Notes under the pieces: model-generated
Databases searched by the model: none
Told to the model about the DNA's origin: nothing
What the model saw: only the letters and a program-made list of their open reading frames with translations
Assembly: GCA_015068845.1 (NCBI GenBank)
Contig: SVJR01000007.1
Coordinates: 1-48,512, forward strand
Reading direction: 5' to 3'
DNA length: 48,512 bases
DNA from: Oscillospiraceae bacterium
GTDB lineage: Bacteria; Bacillota; Clostridia; Monoglobales; Monoglobaceae
Program-made: the position numbers and the translations under genes
In this document: positions 7,962 through 16,184 of the stretch, in pieces
Position numbering within the stretch: position 1 is the stretch's first letter
Layout of the letters: each line of letters starts with the position of its first letter

Positions 7962-8542
7962 TGTTCACACCTCCTTTTCATTAAAATTGCTGCTAACATT
8001 GATGCTGAAACAACCAACTGACCCGCGGAAATAGATAAAATACCTTTATTGTGCGGACAAATTACAATTCCCAACACAACAAATCCAGATGACACTAATG
8101 TAAGAATAATACCGAGCCTTCGAAAAGCTTTTCTTTCAGTCTCATTAATGTTTTTATTTCCATTTACAATTGGTGCATATCTAAATACCATAAAAATTGC
8201 GAATGACAAAGAGGTTATTTCGAATGCTAAAGCAAATTCTACCGGCATATGTTTAATCATCAACATAAAAATCAAATATATTGCAAGCAAAACCGCATAA
8301 CACCCTAATTTTGTGTTTGCATGGTATCCACCTGTGTATCTGCGCAAAGAAATGAACGATGTAAGAAAAATTATTGTGCACACTTCATTATTAAATATTA
8401 TAGAAAGAATCAAAACACTTAATATTTCAAGCAGTGAAGTAATAAGGTTTTCTAATCCATATCTACATATTTCAACTTTTTCTTTACTAATGAATTTATG
8501 TTCAGCAAGCAAGTCAGCAACACAGACTGATAATATTCTCAT
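7958..8542 (-). CDS. agrB: AgrB autoinducer-processing membrane protease
   Basis: 194-residue integral membrane cysteine protease that cleaves the AgrD tail and cyclises the peptide. The catalytic pair is H74 and C81 in RRYTGGYHANTKLGCY, the same seven-residue spacing as in S. aureus AgrB. Several hydrophobic segments follow (about 83-98, 105-122, 140-162, 168-185). The start follows AGAGGAGGTGATGCTTA. It is separated from agrC by a terminator, so agrBD is its own unit, while agrAC is read from upstream. Confidence 0.93.
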   Translation of the reverse strand: MRILSVCVADLLAEHKFISKEKVEICRYGLENLITSLLEILSVLILSIIFNNEVCTIIFLTSFISLRRYTGGYHANTKLGCYAVLLAIYLIFMLMIKHMPVEFALAFEITSLSFAIFMVFRYAPIVNGNKNINETERKAFRRLGIILTLVSSGFVVLGIVICPHNKGILSISAGQLVVSASMLAAILMKRRCEQ

Positions 8543-8630
8543 TAAGCATCACCTCCTCTATGGTGTCAGTATAACACAATTTATTACAAAAATTTTCAAA
8601 GTGGCACAGACAGCTTGTTAAACGGCATAG

Positions 8631-8663
8631 AAAAAAGTCAGAACATTGCGTTCTGGCTTTTTT
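8631..8663 (-). terminator. terminator between agrC and agrB
   Basis: Stem AAAAAAGTCAGAAC with its complement around ATTGC, with a U-run on the minus strand. It ends the agrA-agrC transcript. Confidence 0.85.
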
Positions 8664-8673
8664 CTTATAATTT

Positions 8674-9966
8674 TTAGTTTTTAAAAATCACAAAGGATAG
8701 CTGAAACTCTTTTTCATCTTGTTTAAATCTACACACATGTTTATATTTCGAAAGTGCAGACTCAATATTTTCAATTCCAAATCCGTGATTAGTACTATCT
8801 CTTTTCAACGTTTTTAGAAATTTGTTTTTTCTTTTTTCAGCAGTGTTAACAATTTTACAAATTACTGAATCGTCCTCATACACAATAGATAGTGATATTT
8901 TCTTTAAGCCGTTGACAATCCGTTCACATGCCTCTATACAATTATCTAGTGCATTTCCAAATATTATACATATGTCAATGGCATCGACAAAAATGTTTTC
9001 TGGAATTTGAATATTGGTCACAAATTCAATATTTTTACTTTGGGCAATACTTTTTTTAGTATTAATAATTGCATCCAATGCCGTGTTTCCCGTTGCCACA
9101 TCTTGCTCCGAAACATTAACTACTTCATTTATATTTTTCAAATATTCAAGTCCAGATTTGTAATCCTCATTTTCAAAATATTTTTGAATTGATATATTGT
9201 GGTTAACTAGGTCATGGCGCAATTTTTTTATTTCACGTTGAGCAATTAATATTTCATCCAAGTGTTTAGATTGAGCTTTTATTTGTTGCTGGAAAACTTC
9301 TTGTTTTTGTTCAATTTTGGCTTGTCTCGATAGATTTTCGTATAAATACAAAGTAAAGAAGGTACTATACAATAATCCAAACGAGCATAAAACAGATACA
9401 ATATTAAGTGTTTCAAGATTACTTTCATACTGGAGTTTGAATATCAAAAATATAGACATTCCTGAGGATATAAACATTATCAAAAATAGAAACCAGTATG
9501 ATGTTTTAACTGTAAATCCATTATCCTTTTTATGTATTACACAGAAATACTTCATAATATAAAATGCAAATAATTTTGAAAGAATTGTTCCCAAAATCTG
9601 ATATTCATTAATTGTGTAAATTTGATTCATCGCAACACCGGTGAACATTGTAATTAAAAAACCAACAATAATTTCAGATACTGTTAATATTACTACAGAA
9701 ATTATTGATAATATCAAATTTATTTTTATGTTCTTATTATATACATACATTATAAAAAAAGTGGATACTATCACAAAAATCAAATTTAGCAATCCCAAAT
9801 CCAAAACAATATTGCTTAATGCTATTAATCCAGCAAGTAATACGATCGAAATACCATATAAATAAGACTTTACTTCACCTTGCTTTTCTATATATGCATC
9901 AAAAAACATAAAAATAATAATTGCTTCAAAGATGCATGCAAGTATATTAACTATCATAGATGTCAT
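8674..9966 (-). CDS. agrC: AgrC-like sensor histidine kinase
   Basis: 430 residues. The N-terminal half (about 5-210) has six or seven hydrophobic segments forming a peptide-sensing domain. A coiled-coil linker (about 212-245) is rich in Gln, Lys and Glu. The kinase is of the GHKL/SPOB type: phosphoacceptor H251 in KKLRHDLVNH, N-box NALDN at 338-342 and G-box GFGIEN at 395-400. It overlaps the agrA stop by ATGA and is therefore translationally coupled. It presumably senses the peptide made by the adjacent agrBD. Confidence 0.92.
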   Translation of the reverse strand: MTSMIVNILACIFEAIIIFMFFDAYIEKQGEVKSYLYGISIVLLAGLIALSNIVLDLGLLNLIFVIVSTFFIMYVYNKNIKINLILSIISVVILTVSEIIVGFLITMFTGVAMNQIYTINEYQILGTILSKLFAFYIMKYFCVIHKKDNGFTVKTSYWFLFLIMFISSGMSIFLIFKLQYESNLETLNIVSVLCSFGLLYSTFFTLYLYENLSRQAKIEQKQEVFQQQIKAQSKHLDEILIAQREIKKLRHDLVNHNISIQKYFENEDYKSGLEYLKNINEVVNVSEQDVATGNTALDAIINTKKSIAQSKNIEFVTNIQIPENIFVDAIDICIIFGNALDNCIEACERIVNGLKKISLSIVYEDDSVICKIVNTAEKRKNKFLKTLKRDSTNHGFGIENIESALSKYKHVCRFKQDEKEFQLSFVIFKN

Positions 9967-10679
9967 AGCAGATACTTCCTTTCCTTGAAATTGAGAAACT
10001 CATTGCTTAGTTCTTTTTTATATGTTTTGCTCAAGGGTATGGGTTCTTTATGGTGGTGCATAATAACTTCCATTTCACCAATTTGATGAATGTGCGTTAA
10101 ATTAACTGCAAAGGCTCTATGCACTCTAACAAATGTACTTTTATCAATGGTTTCGAGAAGTTCAATCATTGTTTTTCTGATTTTATGTACTTTACCATCC
10201 CGTGTATGAATTAACATAGAATGTGCACAACTCTCAAAGAAAATAATATCTGTACAAAAAATTCGTGTTCTTTTCTTATTTTCTAAAAAAATAAATGTTT
10301 CAGGTGAATCCTCAAGTTTAATCTGTAACTCTGAGTATGTCTTTTTAAAATCCGGGAACCTTACAGGTTTCATTAAGAAACGAAACGGCATGCATTCAAA
10401 ACTTCTCTGCATATATTTTTTATGACTTGTAACAAAAACTATTATGACATGCTTATCTGTCCGACGGATAAGATTGGCCGTTTCTATCCCATCAAGTTTT
10501 CCCATTTCCATATCCAAAAACACTGCATCATAATTTGCATTGTTTTTTTCATATTCATTGAGCAGTTCTTCCCCGCTCATAAATACATCATACTCAATTT
10601 TTGATGGTTTTAATTTACCAATATAATCTTCAATTGTGTTTATATATTCTATATTGTCATCACATATTGCTATTTTCAT
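9963..10679 (-). CDS. agrA: AgrA-like LytTR response regulator
   Basis: 238 residues: a receiver domain (D7, D8, phosphoacceptor D56 in FLDMEMG, K108 region) and a C-terminal LytTR DNA-binding domain (about 135-235, with FFESCAHSMLIHTRDG and FVRVHRAFAVNLTHI). First gene of the agrA-agrC unit, behind AGAGGAGG. LytTR regulators bind 9-bp direct repeats near -35 elements. I could not identify a convincing pair upstream of agrB or of the protease by eye. Confidence 0.92.
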   Translation of the reverse strand: MKIAICDDNIEYINTIEDYIGKLKPSKIEYDVFMSGEELLNEYEKNNANYDAVFLDMEMGKLDGIETANLIRRTDKHVIIVFVTSHKKYMQRSFECMPFRFLMKPVRFPDFKKTYSELQIKLEDSPETFIFLENKKRTRIFCTDIIFFESCAHSMLIHTRDGKVHKIRKTMIELLETIDKSTFVRVHRAFAVNLTHIHQIGEMEVIMHHHKEPIPLSKTYKKELSNEFLNFKERKYLL

Positions 10680-10761
10680 CCTTGGTAAGCCTCCTCTGTG
10701 CTGCTAAATAAAATCAGGTTAAATTTATTATTAATTCTTATACTGAAATATTGTGTTATAT

Positions 10762-10790
10762 ATTATATATTATTAACCAAGTATTTTCAA
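10762..10790 (-). promoter_or_regulatory. promoter of agrA-agrC
   Basis: TTGAAA (10785-10790), 17 bp, TATAAT (10762-10767) on the minus strand. Confidence 0.7.
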
Positions 10791-10890
10791 CAAATTTCTA
10801 CACAAAAGGTTTTTTTAACTTTATCGCAATATACTTTTGGGGCAATCTAGGGCCACTATTTTTTAATATAAAAAGTTAATATAGATATCA

Positions 10891-10945
10891 AATACTAAAT
10901 CCCAAAGTATAGCTATGTTTATAACTGTACTTTGGGATTTAAAAT
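10891..10945. repeat. hairpin in the 317-bp gap between agrA and the next gene
   Basis: A 13-bp inverted repeat (AAATCCCAAAGTA, 10897-10909, and its complement at 10928-10940) with an 18-base loop. The T-run is poor on both strands, so it is at best a weak terminator for the gene ending at 10997. Apart from this hairpin and the agrA promoter, nothing is visible in 10680-10996. Confidence 0.45.
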
Positions 10946-10996
10946 TAAGCTATGTAATCAAAAACAAAGGATTGTAAACAGTTTTAAAATATATTT

Positions 10997-11719
10997 CTAT
11001 CTTATCTGTATTTTAACATATTCAAATATATCCATCATTATTGTGGCTCTTTGATACATTTCCCCGTTTTTATCTGATACAGAAGCGATTTCTCTATATG
11101 AAGCAATGATATTTTCAATCAATTTATGCCTGATATCAGAATCTTCTTCTGTTTCGTTATATGATGTTTGCAGTCCGGTTAAACTCCAGAAAATCGCATC
11201 TATATATTGCATCGTTGCTTCATCAAATTTTTTAAAAGTATGATAGTCGTCGCCAGCTTCCTTATATCTCAAACCAAGCTGTCTTTGATTCTCAGATGAC
11301 TTAAAATAATCATTCGCCACATTTCTATGATATACAATTTTCTTTGGATAGTCTAATCTTTCTTCGATTGTTTCTTTAAATAAATCTTGTGAACGGATAT
11401 AATTATAAACCAGCTCATAATCCTTTGCAATTTGAGTTTCTCTTTCATAATTTGCTTTGTCAACATTCTCATTGAAGTTTATAATAGGTTTTTTAATGGT
11501 CTTTATTATCTCATTAGAAATCAAATATTTATTATCATCCAAAAAAGAAAGATCATATTTATTAAAAAGTGGGTCCTTATAATCAACAATTATTAAAACA
11601 TCATCCTTTTTATTGATGATATTTTCTTCTTCAATTTTTTTCACTTCTACTTTGTATTTCTCCTCAAAATACTCAATTACAGGAGTGCAAGCCCCATTTA
11701 CAATCAAAATAGGTGACAT
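10997..11719 (-). CDS. probable exported protein, N-terminus broken by a frameshift
   Basis: 240 residues from the first in-frame ATG. The body is charged and helical (for example ERLDYPKKIVYHRNVANDY, RYKEAGDDYHTFKKFDEAT) and of unrecognised family. The ATG at 11719 falls in the middle of a hydrophobic stretch that continues upstream in frame without a start codon. An ATG at 11763 with MDKKF lies one frame away. If the T6 run after it were T5, the two would join as MDKKFLIICCIVAVFMSPIL followed by IVNGACTP, a convincing export signal with a Cys at the cleavage region. So this is a slipped homopolymer, either real or a sequencing error. Confidence 0.6.
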   Translation of the reverse strand: MSPILIVNGACTPVIEYFEEKYKVEVKKIEEENIINKKDDVLIIVDYKDPLFNKYDLSFLDDNKYLISNEIIKTIKKPIINFNENVDKANYERETQIAKDYELVYNYIRSQDLFKETIEERLDYPKKIVYHRNVANDYFKSSENQRQLGLRYKEAGDDYHTFKKFDEATMQYIDAIFWSLTGLQTSYNETEEDSDIRHKLIENIIASYREIASVSDKNGEMYQRATIMMDIFEYVKIQIR

Positions 11720-11769
11720 AAAAACGGCAACTATGCAACAGATTATTAAAAAATTTCTTATCCATTGAA

Positions 11770-12030
11770 TTATTGGGGTTGTTTTAATTTTTTTATTCCT
11801 GATAAAATGCCTGTAATCGTTCCTCCACCAACCAATAATACTGTATAAAATACAACTAATGCTTTATTAATCATTTCATAAATCATCCTTATTACTGGGA
11901 ATGTCTGGATAGTAATAGATAATACTGTAATTAAAACAGTATGAATTATTACAGCTAAAATCAATACAAATAACATTATTTTCCAGAAAGGAGAGCGTTT
12001 TTTTCTGTTTTTAGACTTATCTTTTGACAA
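11770..12030 (-). CDS. small membrane protein, two transmembrane segments
   Basis: 86 residues from the TTG at 12030, chosen because GGGAGGGAG lies 6 bp before it. The ATG at 12045 overlaps that ribosome site and has none of its own. The N-terminus is very basic (SKDKSKNRKKRS), followed by hydrophobic segments at about 19-42 and 57-77 (VVFYTVLLVGGGTITGIL). Function unknown. It is followed within 10 bp by the broken exported-protein gene, so the two form an operon. Confidence 0.6.
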   Translation of the reverse strand: MSKDKSKNRKKRSPFWKIMLFVLILAVIIHTVLITVLSITIQTFPVIRMIYEMINKALVVFYTVLLVGGGTITGILSGIKKLKQPQ

Positions 12031-12067
12031 TATACTCCCTCCCATTTTTTATAGTAATAAAGATTTC

Positions 12068-12517
12068 TTAAGATTCAGATACGCAAAATTGCTTACCTTT
12101 TTCTGTTGTATGGAAATAGTTCTGCTCTATTTCTAAGTATCCATATCTGGTGCTGCAAGCATCTCTAAGATTTTGTGTTAAATTTCCAGGTTCATTAAGT
12201 TCACAAATGTTGTAGCAAGCTGCAACATGTTTAGAAGAAATAGCTTGTACACCCAATACCTCCAAATAATATACAAACAATAATGAACGTTCTATATTGC
12301 TAACCGGTTTTTTCTCTAAAATATATTCTTTTAAAGATTGCTTGTTCTCAGATAACTTCAAAATTTCTTCTTCATATAAGTTTTGAGCACCGCATTCTTT
12401 TGCACTTTCAAAAAGAGTTGCAAATACATCATTCTTCATTTCCGAAGGAACCTTGTCTACTATTTCAATTATCTTATTGACTCTGTCGCATAATTCTTCA
12501 AATTTATTCATTTTCAA
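12068..12517 (-). CDS. hypothetical protein with possible winged-helix C-terminus
   Basis: 149 residues from the TTG at 12517, six bases after GAGGTG; the ATG two codons later is the alternative. The N-terminal half is helical (KFEELCDRVNKIIEIVDKVP). The C-terminal half (SSKHVAACYNICELNEPGNL, then LRDACSTRYGYLEIEQ and FHTTEKGKQF) resembles small winged-helix domains that occur beside phage or mobile-element proteins. That resemblance is from memory of the fold pattern and not verified. First gene of a short minus-strand set in the island. Confidence 0.6.
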   Translation of the reverse strand: MKMNKFEELCDRVNKIIEIVDKVPSEMKNDVFATLFESAKECGAQNLYEEEILKLSENKQSLKEYILEKKPVSNIERSLLFVYYLEVLGVQAISSKHVAACYNICELNEPGNLTQNLRDACSTRYGYLEIEQNYFHTTEKGKQFCVSES

Positions 12518-12763
12518 CCGTATCACCTCAGCTCTTTTGGCAAAATAAACCATTTTAATCTATTATACTACATCAACAATGCTTTGTCAATTGATTCTAT
12601 TTTTTTAACAAGAAAGCATTTTTCGTGTTACGCCTACAATTAGTACACATATTCACATTGTTTCTTGTATCAATTCAGTTTCAGTCAAAACATTTACATA
12701 GAATCTATCCGCCAGACCAGAAAGCAGATAAATTAACTCTAATTTCACACTACAAAAAGCCAC

Positions 12764-12806
12764 ATCAAAGATGCTTGTTTTTTCTTTTACAAATATAGAG
12801 TTGAAC
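12764..12806. repeat. right direct repeat of the agr island
   Basis: Second copy of the tRNA-Ser 3' flank: ATCAAAGATGCTTGTTTTTT, then CTTTTACAAATATAGAG and TTGAAC. The 5' arm of the terminator hairpin is degenerate here. The 338-bp stretch 12554-12891 otherwise holds only this repeat and the nadE promoter. Confidence 0.75.
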
Positions 12807-12832
12807 CCAAGCGCCCCGAAACAATATTTATG

Positions 12833-12861
12833 TTGATTTTTACACACATTCGGTATATAAT
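12833..12861 (+). promoter_or_regulatory. promoter of nadE
   Basis: TTGATT (12833-12838), 17 bp, TATAAT (12856-12861), 30 bp before the start codon. Confidence 0.7.
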
Positions 12862-12891
12862 AAATAAGACAAAATATTTGGCGGTGATTTT

Positions 12892-13623
12892 ATGTTTAAT
12901 GCTGAAAAAGTTAAAAACGAATGTATTGAATGGATAAGAGATTTTTTTGATAAAAACGGTCCCGGTTGCAATGCTGTTGTCGGAATTTCCGGCGGCAAAG
13001 ACAGCTCCATTGTTGCGGCACTTTGTGTTGAGGCTTTGGGCAAGGACAGAGTTATAGGCGTGCTTATGCCTCAGGGTCAGCAGCACGACATCGATATGGC
13101 TTATTTACTGGTTAATCATCTTGGAATCAAACATTATGTCATCAATATTGAAGATACAATTAACGCAATAAAAGACAGCATTCCAGACGAGGTTGCACTT
13201 TCCGAACAGACAAAGCAAAATCTCCCACCCAGAATAAGAATGGCTACACTTTATGCCGTTTCACAAAGCAATAACGGACGAGTTGCCAACACCTGCAACC
13301 TTTCCGAGGATTGGGTTGGATATTCCACCAGATACGGGGATTCTGTAGGTGACTTTTCACCGCTTTCTCACATAACCGTGACAGAAGCCAAAGAGATTGG
13401 TTATCTTTTGGGGTTACCGAGAGAATTGGTTGACAAAACGCCAATCGACGGACTTTGCGGCAAGACCGACGAGGAAAACTTAGGCTTCACCTATGCAGAG
13501 CTTGACATTTATATCCGGACAGGAAAAATTGATGATTTAAGTAAAAAAGAAATAATTGACAAGAAGCACAAAGCAAATCTTTTTAAGCTTGAACTTATGC
13601 CTTGTTTTAAACCTGAAATATAG
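12892..13623 (+). CDS. nadE: NAD+ synthase, ammonia-dependent type
   Basis: Amidates deamido-NAD to NAD using ATP and ammonia. At 243 residues it has only the synthetase domain and lacks the glutaminase domain of longer NadE. The PP-loop is ISGGKDSS (about 34-41). Other motifs are LMPQGQQHDIDMA, TCNLSEDWVGYSTRYGD, GDFSPL and the C-terminal KTPIDGLCGKTDEENLGFTY. A weak GGCGGTGA precedes the ATG. The gene is monocistronic between its own promoter and terminator, immediately right of the agr island. Confidence 0.94.
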   Translation: MFNAEKVKNECIEWIRDFFDKNGPGCNAVVGISGGKDSSIVAALCVEALGKDRVIGVLMPQGQQHDIDMAYLLVNHLGIKHYVINIEDTINAIKDSIPDEVALSEQTKQNLPPRIRMATLYAVSQSNNGRVANTCNLSEDWVGYSTRYGDSVGDFSPLSHITVTEAKEIGYLLGLPRELVDKTPIDGLCGKTDEENLGFTYAELDIYIRTGKIDDLSKKEIIDKKHKANLFKLELMPCFKPEI

Positions 13624-13626
13624 CAC

Positions 13627-13668
13627 AAAAGACCTTGCAACATTAGTTACAAGGTCTTTGTTTTTATT
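13627..13668. terminator. terminator between convergent nadE and amidohydrolase
   Basis: Stem AAAGACCTTG with complement CAAGGTCTTT and TTTTTATTT on the plus strand. On the minus strand there are four T's, so it is probably shared. Confidence 0.85.
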
Positions 13669-14542
13669 TCTTCTCATGTAAAAGAGCTTCAAAATTCTTG
13701 TGGTAGAAGCCCTCAAGAATTTCTTCAGGAAGTCCAAGGCTGTCAATAAGTTCTGACAAATTATTGCTGAATTCGTCACGGGCATAGATAAATCTGCCAG
13801 GGAACTTCATCATAAGCTCCTTTGTATATTCTGTGTCACGGCTGAGTGCACTACAGCCTGATCCTGCCGAACAATCACAATAAAGATTACTATGCTTTTC
13901 AAGCAGTTGTTCAACCAGACCTCCTCGAACAACCGGACCTTGGGGGTAGCCTATTGTCTTCCAGTCGTCGTCATTGGATATACAACCCCAGAAACCGGGG
14001 GCGTGACCTAAGAAGTTGGTTTCGGGGCAAAGCTCAAGCAGTCTGTCAAGTGTATAGATGTCGCCACCGTACCAGTAGTGCTTTCTGTAAGACGCCGGGT
14101 GAGCCTTGTGCGCATCCGCATTATCAATATGCAAAACTACCGGCAATCCCATTTCACCGCAAAATCTGAACAAGTCAACCGCATCGGGATTATCATACAT
14201 CATTCTGAACTTAACTTCGCCGCAAATCTGAACGCCATAAGTGTCAATTGCTGACTTCATCTTAACAATCGCATCTGCGTGACGGGGGTCTGGGCAGTAG
14301 CCGAGAATAAATCTCTCGGGGGCTTTTTCATAATAGTCAAGGCAACGCTTAAAGGGTATGGGAACATTATCATAAAGAGGGCTTGGAGAACCCGCCATAT
14401 TACTCATATAATTTTCATCCCAGGGGTTTTCCCAAGAGAGAAGACAGGTTTTGTTAATACCAACTTCGTCCATATTTTTTATGTGCTTTTCAAAGTTCAA
14501 GCCGCAAAAATCGGGATGATTATGTGCATCTATCTTAAACAT
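13664..14542 (-). CDS. amidohydrolase-related TIM-barrel hydrolase
   Basis: 292 residues of the amidohydrolase 2 type. Metal-binding signatures are DAHNHPD at the N-terminus (H7, H9), VVLHIDNADAHK in the middle, FLGHAPGFWG and ARDEFS near the end. The family includes decarboxylases and lactonases, and no substrate can be assigned. The start follows GAGGAGG, with a good promoter just upstream. It is divergent from the hydrogenase maturation operon, but no functional link is evident. Confidence 0.85.
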   Translation of the reverse strand: MFKIDAHNHPDFCGLNFEKHIKNMDEVGINKTCLLSWENPWDENYMSNMAGSPSPLYDNVPIPFKRCLDYYEKAPERFILGYCPDPRHADAIVKMKSAIDTYGVQICGEVKFRMMYDNPDAVDLFRFCGEMGLPVVLHIDNADAHKAHPASYRKHYWYGGDIYTLDRLLELCPETNFLGHAPGFWGCISNDDDWKTIGYPQGPVVRGGLVEQLLEKHSNLYCDCSAGSGCSALSRDTEYTKELMMKFPGRFIYARDEFSNNLSELIDSLGLPEEILEGFYHKNFEALLHEKK

Positions 14543-14576
14543 TTATACTTCCTCCTCAACATTAGATTTCATTTAT

Positions 14577-14605
14577 ATTATATATTAACATTTTAGAAAT
14601 TGCAA
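14577..14605 (-). promoter_or_regulatory. promoter of the amidohydrolase
   Basis: TTGCAA (14600-14605), 17 bp, TATAAT (14577-14582) on the minus strand. Confidence 0.65.
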
Positions 14606-14610
14606 TAATA

Positions 14611-14636
14611 AAGAGGACATAAATCCTCTTTTTTTT
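14611..14636 (+). terminator. small plus-strand terminator without an upstream gene
   Basis: AAGAGGA, 6-nt loop, TCCTCTT and T8. It sits upstream of the hyd operon promoter on the same strand and may insulate it from readthrough or antisense transcription. Confidence 0.55.
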
Positions 14637-14730
14637 GTTATAATAGACCATCTGAAAAATTTTTTGAAATATAGTGGTTTTCGCCCAGGCTTGCGAATTT
14701 TTAGTTTGATATAATCATACCCTCATAATA

Positions 14731-14759
14731 TTGACTTTTAAAACAATCTTTGATATAAT
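14731..14759 (+). promoter_or_regulatory. promoter of the hydrogenase maturation operon
   Basis: TTGACT (14731-14736), 17 bp, TATAAT (14754-14759). The sequence TTTGATATAAT also occurs 44 bp upstream (14705-14715), so a second start site is possible. Confidence 0.8.
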
Positions 14760-14765
14760 AAATAT

Positions 14766-14864
14766 GCTGAGAGTGAGGAGTTGAATCTGAGCTTCAGGCA
14801 AAGAACATAAAAACTAAAATTTGGTATTTTATACTCTTTGTCTCTCGGCAAGGAGTATTTTTTT
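14766..14864 (+). promoter_or_regulatory. attenuator-like leader of the hyd operon
   Basis: A terminator (arms 14832-14842 and 14847-14857, 11 bp including two G-U pairs, loop TCTC, then T7) lies between the promoter and the first gene. The leader segment GGCAAAGA (14797-14804) is complementary over 8 bases to TCTTTGTC (14835-14842) in the first terminator arm and could form an antiterminator. This is the layout of a riboswitch or protein-controlled attenuator; I do not recognise the class. Confidence 0.65.
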
Positions 14865-14880
14865 AGAGGAGGTAACTGAT

Positions 14881-15123
14881 TTGGAAACAAAAATTGCAAT
14901 TATTGGAATTATAATCAATAATCTTGACTCATCAGAGGAAATCAATCGCGTTCTTCACGATTACAGCGACTACATTGTGGGCAGAATGGGTATTCCCTAT
15001 CGTGAGAAAAACCTTTCGGTTATGAGCATTGTTTTAGATGCATCAACCGATATCATCGGTGCACTTACCGGTAAGCTTGGAATGATTCCCGATGTAAGTG
15101 TAAAATCCGTCTGCTCAAAATAA
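14881..15123 (+). CDS. TM1266-type iron-only hydrogenase system regulator
   Basis: 80 residues, ACT/NikR-C-like fold (ETKIAIIGIIINNLDSSEEI, then SDYIVGRMGIPYREKNLSVM and IVLDASTDIIGALTGKLG). The family is found beside hydrogenase maturases and is proposed to regulate them. The start is the TTG at 14881, seven bases after GAGGAGGT. An in-frame TTG 60 bp upstream would translate through the leader terminator and is rejected. It lies 17 bp before hydE in the same transcript. Confidence 0.88.
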   Translation: METKIAIIGIIINNLDSSEEINRVLHDYSDYIVGRMGIPYREKNLSVMSIVLDASTDIIGALTGKLGMIPDVSVKSVCSK

Positions 15124-15140
15124 GAACGGAGGTAACCTTC

Positions 15141-16184
15141 GTGAACAATATCGAACTTATTAAAAAGCTTGAAGAACTTGGAGCACTTACAAAAGACGAG
15201 TTTATTCAACTGATTTCAACCTATACCGCAGACGATATGAATTTTGCCCGTACCCGTGCTGTGAGAATTGCAAAAGAACGCTTCGGCAATAAAATTTATA
15301 TTCGCGGTCTTATCGAATTTACCAACATCTGCCGTCAGGACTGCTTTTACTGCGGGCTTAGGTGCAGCAACAAGGCAGCAGAACGCTACCGTCTGACCAA
15401 AGACGAGATACTTTCGTGCTGTGAAGTCGGCTATCCCTTAGGCTTTCGTACCTTTGTTCTGCAAGGCGGCGAGGACCCGTACTTTGACGACGATAAAATG
15501 TGTGACATTGTCCGTTCAATCAAGGAGCATTATCCCGACTGTGCAGTGACACTTTCAATCGGTGAAAAGTCAAAGGAATCCTATCAAAAGCTCTTTGATG
15601 CCGGCGCAGACCGGTTTCTGCTCCGTCACGAAACCGCAAATGCAGAGCATTACTCAAAGCTTCACCCAAAATCGCAGACCCTGGCAAGTCGCAAGCAATG
15701 TCTGTTTGACCTTAAAGAAATCGGTTTTCAAACAGGATGCGGGTTTATGGTAGGCTCGCCTTACCAGACGGTTGAAACCATTGCCGAGGACCTTTTGTTC
15801 ATTCGGGAGCTTAACCCGGAAATGGTTGGTATAGGTCCGTTTTTACCACACAAGGACACACCGTTTGGCAACGAAGTCCCGGGAAGTGTTGAGCTTTCAC
15901 TATTCCTTTTGGCTTTGGTTAGAATTATGCTGAAGAAAGTTCTTTTGCCTGCAACCACGGCACTTGGAACTGCTGATCAAAATGGCCGCGAGATGGGTAT
16001 TCTTTCTGGAGCAAATGTTGTTATGCCCAATCTTTCACCCACCGATGTCCGCAAAAAATATATGCTTTACGACAATAAAATTGCAACAGGCAGCGAGGCC
16101 GCCGAAGGGCTTGCCGACCTGAGAAAGCGCGTGCAGAGTATTGGCTACGACATTGCTGTAACGCGCGGCGACTTTCAAAAATAA
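15141..16184 (+). CDS. hydE: [FeFe]-hydrogenase maturase HydE, radical SAM
   Basis: 347 residues. Radical SAM enzyme that, in current models, processes the HydG-derived Fe(CO)(CN)cysteine synthon towards the diiron subcluster of the H-cluster. The cluster motif CRQDCFYC carries C64, C68 and C71. Other family hallmarks are RGLIEFTNICRQ, TFVLQGGEDPYF (GGE SAM site), LLRHETANAEHY and the C-terminal LSPTDVRKKYMLYDNK. It starts at GTG with ACGGAGG at good spacing. hydF and the structural hydrogenase are not in this window. Confidence 0.95.
   Translation: MNNIELIKKLEELGALTKDEFIQLISTYTADDMNFARTRAVRIAKERFGNKIYIRGLIEFTNICRQDCFYCGLRCSNKAAERYRLTKDEILSCCEVGYPLGFRTFVLQGGEDPYFDDDKMCDIVRSIKEHYPDCAVTLSIGEKSKESYQKLFDAGADRFLLRHETANAEHYSKLHPKSQTLASRKQCLFDLKEIGFQTGCGFMVGSPYQTVETIAEDLLFIRELNPEMVGIGPFLPHKDTPFGNEVPGSVELSLFLLALVRIMLKKVLLPATTALGTADQNGREMGILSGANVVMPNLSPTDVRKKYMLYDNKIATGSEAAEGLADLRKRVQSIGYDIAVTRGDFQK

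Noticed and set aside
8543-8630. AgrA (LytTR) direct repeats upstream of agrB
   Set aside because: CCGTT/CTGTC-like words occur but about 11 bp apart rather than the roughly 21-22 bp period expected for LytTR repeats, so no site is called.
12653-12847. 64-codon minus-strand frame between the island and nadE
   Set aside because: No ribosome site, unlikely composition, and it overlaps the right repeat and the nadE promoter.
14766-14810. TPP-riboswitch-like words GCTGAGA and TTGAATCTGA in the hyd leader
   Set aside because: The 5' part (GGGGTGC region) would lie before the promoter start site and is absent, and the 3' CAGCGTAGGGA-type part is missing, so a thiamine riboswitch cannot form.
14821-14880. 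Earlier TTG start for the TM1266-type protein
   Set aside because: It reads through the leader terminator and lacks a ribosome site; the TTG at 14881 has GAGGAGGT at ideal spacing and gives the usual family length.
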